Positions 4,251 through 5,046 of a stretch of 5,046 nt of DNA are shown in pieces. The stretch is from a bacterium (GTDB taxonomy: Bacteria; Auribacterota; UBA3054). Location of the stretch: NCBI GenBank assembly GCA_017444325.1, contig JAFSWV010000233.1, forward strand, positions 1 to 5,046, given 5' to 3'. Position 1 is the first letter of the stretch. Each line of letters starts with the position of its first letter. The notes under the pieces were generated by a model. It worked only from the letters and a program-made list of their open reading frames with translations. It was not told where the DNA came from and made no database searches. The position numbers were made by a program, and so were the translations under genes.

Positions 4251-5046
4251 TTACTCCCTCAGAACGCTCCAATCCTGGACGATATTCGTTGAGAAGTGAC
4301 CGTAAATATCCCTTTCGAGATAAACGCGCCGGCCGTTCGCCAGCAGCACTATTTCATACTTTCTGAAGTAGTAATCCAAACGGCTGGAGGAAGAAGATCT
4401 GTCGGTTCTACATAAATTGTATGACCGAGATAAAGATAAATGGTCGCTCCGCAAATGCCAACTACGCCCCCTTTTCCAAAAACCTCCCTCCACCAGCAGA
4501 GGATCGTCGGTCCCGGGGCGGGCCTTGGCGTTGTAAGCCCAGCCTATGTGGTTGGTATTGAAATCGTCGATGGAAAGCTCCTTTGAAAAAGCTTCATATT
4601 TCCTGCCGGGAGGCTGCAGAAGCACCTCAAGTCTGGAATGGCGCTTTTTGTTGTTTTCAAAAAGGAGGTAGAGATCCCTGACGCCGTAATCATCACCGTT
4701 GGGGTCAAGTATGGGATAGGCGCCGTGCTCCCTCTGGTAGTCGTCCAGAAGATAGTACATGTTCCTGAGCTGGGAGCGGCATTTTATCTTTGGCAATTCA
4801 TCTTTTACGTAATCATGGACCACAAGGCCGATGAAAGGCAAAACAATGAACAGCGGAAAGAGCAGCGTGCATACGAAGGCCGCGATAAAGCAGCCTTTGG
4901 AAGCCTCTTTTTCCTCACTCGCTCCCCTAGCCAAAGCCAGATAGCCCAAAAACACGAGCCCCGTTACCGGGATGAGGAGCAACAAGGTCCACCAGCCGGA
5001 ATGCAAGGTGTCGTGCAGCCTTCTTACGCAGAGCGAAACGAAAGGC
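4251..5046 (-). CDS. DUF805 membrane domain fused to a pseudopilin-like domain (5' partial)
   Basis: The frame is open from the stop at 4251-4253 to the window edge, giving 264 visible residues, so the gene's 5' end is missing. A TTG at 5006 could be taken as a start, but the 13 codons before it complete the motif RRLHDTLHSGWW, the signature of DUF805 inner-membrane proteins. The reading therefore begins inside DUF805. After that helix (visible residues about 18-38) come a charged linker, a second hydrophobic stretch starting SKGCFIAAFVC (about 50-75), and the segment CRSQLRNMYYLLDDYQREHGAYP. The last resembles the N-terminal helix region of PVC pseudopilin-like proteins (C-x-NLRQI-type followed by Y-x-x-x-xGxYP). 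Near the end, YEIVLLANGRRVYLE resembles their 'VLFADGHV' strand. A membrane protein with a periplasmic C-terminal domain is inferred; its function is unknown. The run of five Ser at DRSSSSSR is low complexity. Confidence 0.78.
   Translation of the reverse strand, partial: PFVSLCVRRLHDTLHSGWWTLLLLIPVTGLVFLGYLALARGASEEKEASKGCFIAAFVCTLLFPLFIVLPFIGLVVHDYVKDELPKIKCRSQLRNMYYLLDDYQREHGAYPILDPNGDDYGVRDLYLLFENNKKRHSRLEVLLQPPGRKYEAFSKELSIDDFNTNHIGWAYNAKARPGTDDPLLVEGGFWKRGRSWHLRSDHLSLSRSYNLCRTDRSSSSSRLDYYFRKYEIVLLANGRRVYLERDIYGHFSTNIVQDWSVLRE

Noticed and set aside
3092..4366. A long open frame on the plus strand opposite the PEP-CTERM gene
   Set aside because: It is antisense to a gene with a clear signal peptide and PEP-CTERM tail, it runs through the promoter and hairpin at 4200-4238, and its product is a V/A/D/E-rich sequence without motifs.
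5004..5006. TTG as start codon of the DUF805 gene
   Set aside because: The frame is open further upstream and the codons before it belong to the DUF805 signature RRLHDTLHSGWW.
1..5046. Mobile elements, CRISPR arrays, tRNA or rRNA genes
   Set aside because: No transposase or integrase motifs, no regularly spaced repeats and no tRNA or rRNA signatures were seen on either strand.

Overview
The window reads as ordinary chromosomal DNA from a Gram-negative bacterium of the PVC group, most likely Lentisphaerota/Victivallales or a related lineage. Evidence for this is the PEP-CTERM sorting signal on a LamG-like surface protein, a DUF805 membrane domain joined to a pseudopilin-like domain, and mixed use of Shine-Dalgarno sites. 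The phylum is an inference from gene content, not a proven assignment. There are no mobile elements, CRISPR arrays, tRNAs or rRNAs, and the intergenic gaps are all about 100 bp or less.

Layout. (1) 3-212, plus: a 69-residue heavy-metal-associated (HMA) domain protein with the CxxC metal site. (2) 216-956, minus: a YdcF-type DUF218 protein, converging on gene 1 with only 3 bp between them; an intrinsic terminator for gene 1 lies inside the 3' end of ydcF. (3) 957-1048: a divergent intergenic region with a hairpin and candidate promoters. (4) 1049-2614, plus: a secreted caspase-like (peptidase C14/metacaspase-type) protein with an intact His/Cys dyad, the acidic S1-pocket residues, an EF-hand-like loop and an unrecognised C-terminal domain. 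(5) 2615-2707: a tandem pair of terminators between convergent genes. (6) 2708-4147, minus: a PEP-CTERM protein with two LamG-like modules. (7) 4148-4250: a strong sigma70-type promoter for gene 6, overlapping a terminator-like hairpin behind gene 7. (8) 4251 to the window end, minus: the 3' part of a gene coding for DUF805 followed by a pseudopilin-like domain. The TTG at 5006 is a false start; the frame stays open to the edge.

How they work together. No operon of linked function is evident. The three right-hand genes all code for envelope or exported proteins: a secreted protease, an exosortase-sorted surface protein and an inner-membrane/pseudopilin protein. HMA and YdcF look like cytosolic housekeeping functions. 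The most interesting points are the complete secreted caspase with its unknown C-terminal domain, the shared 11-base element in the leaders of the caspase and PEP-CTERM genes, and the overlaps of terminators with coding sequence and with a promoter.
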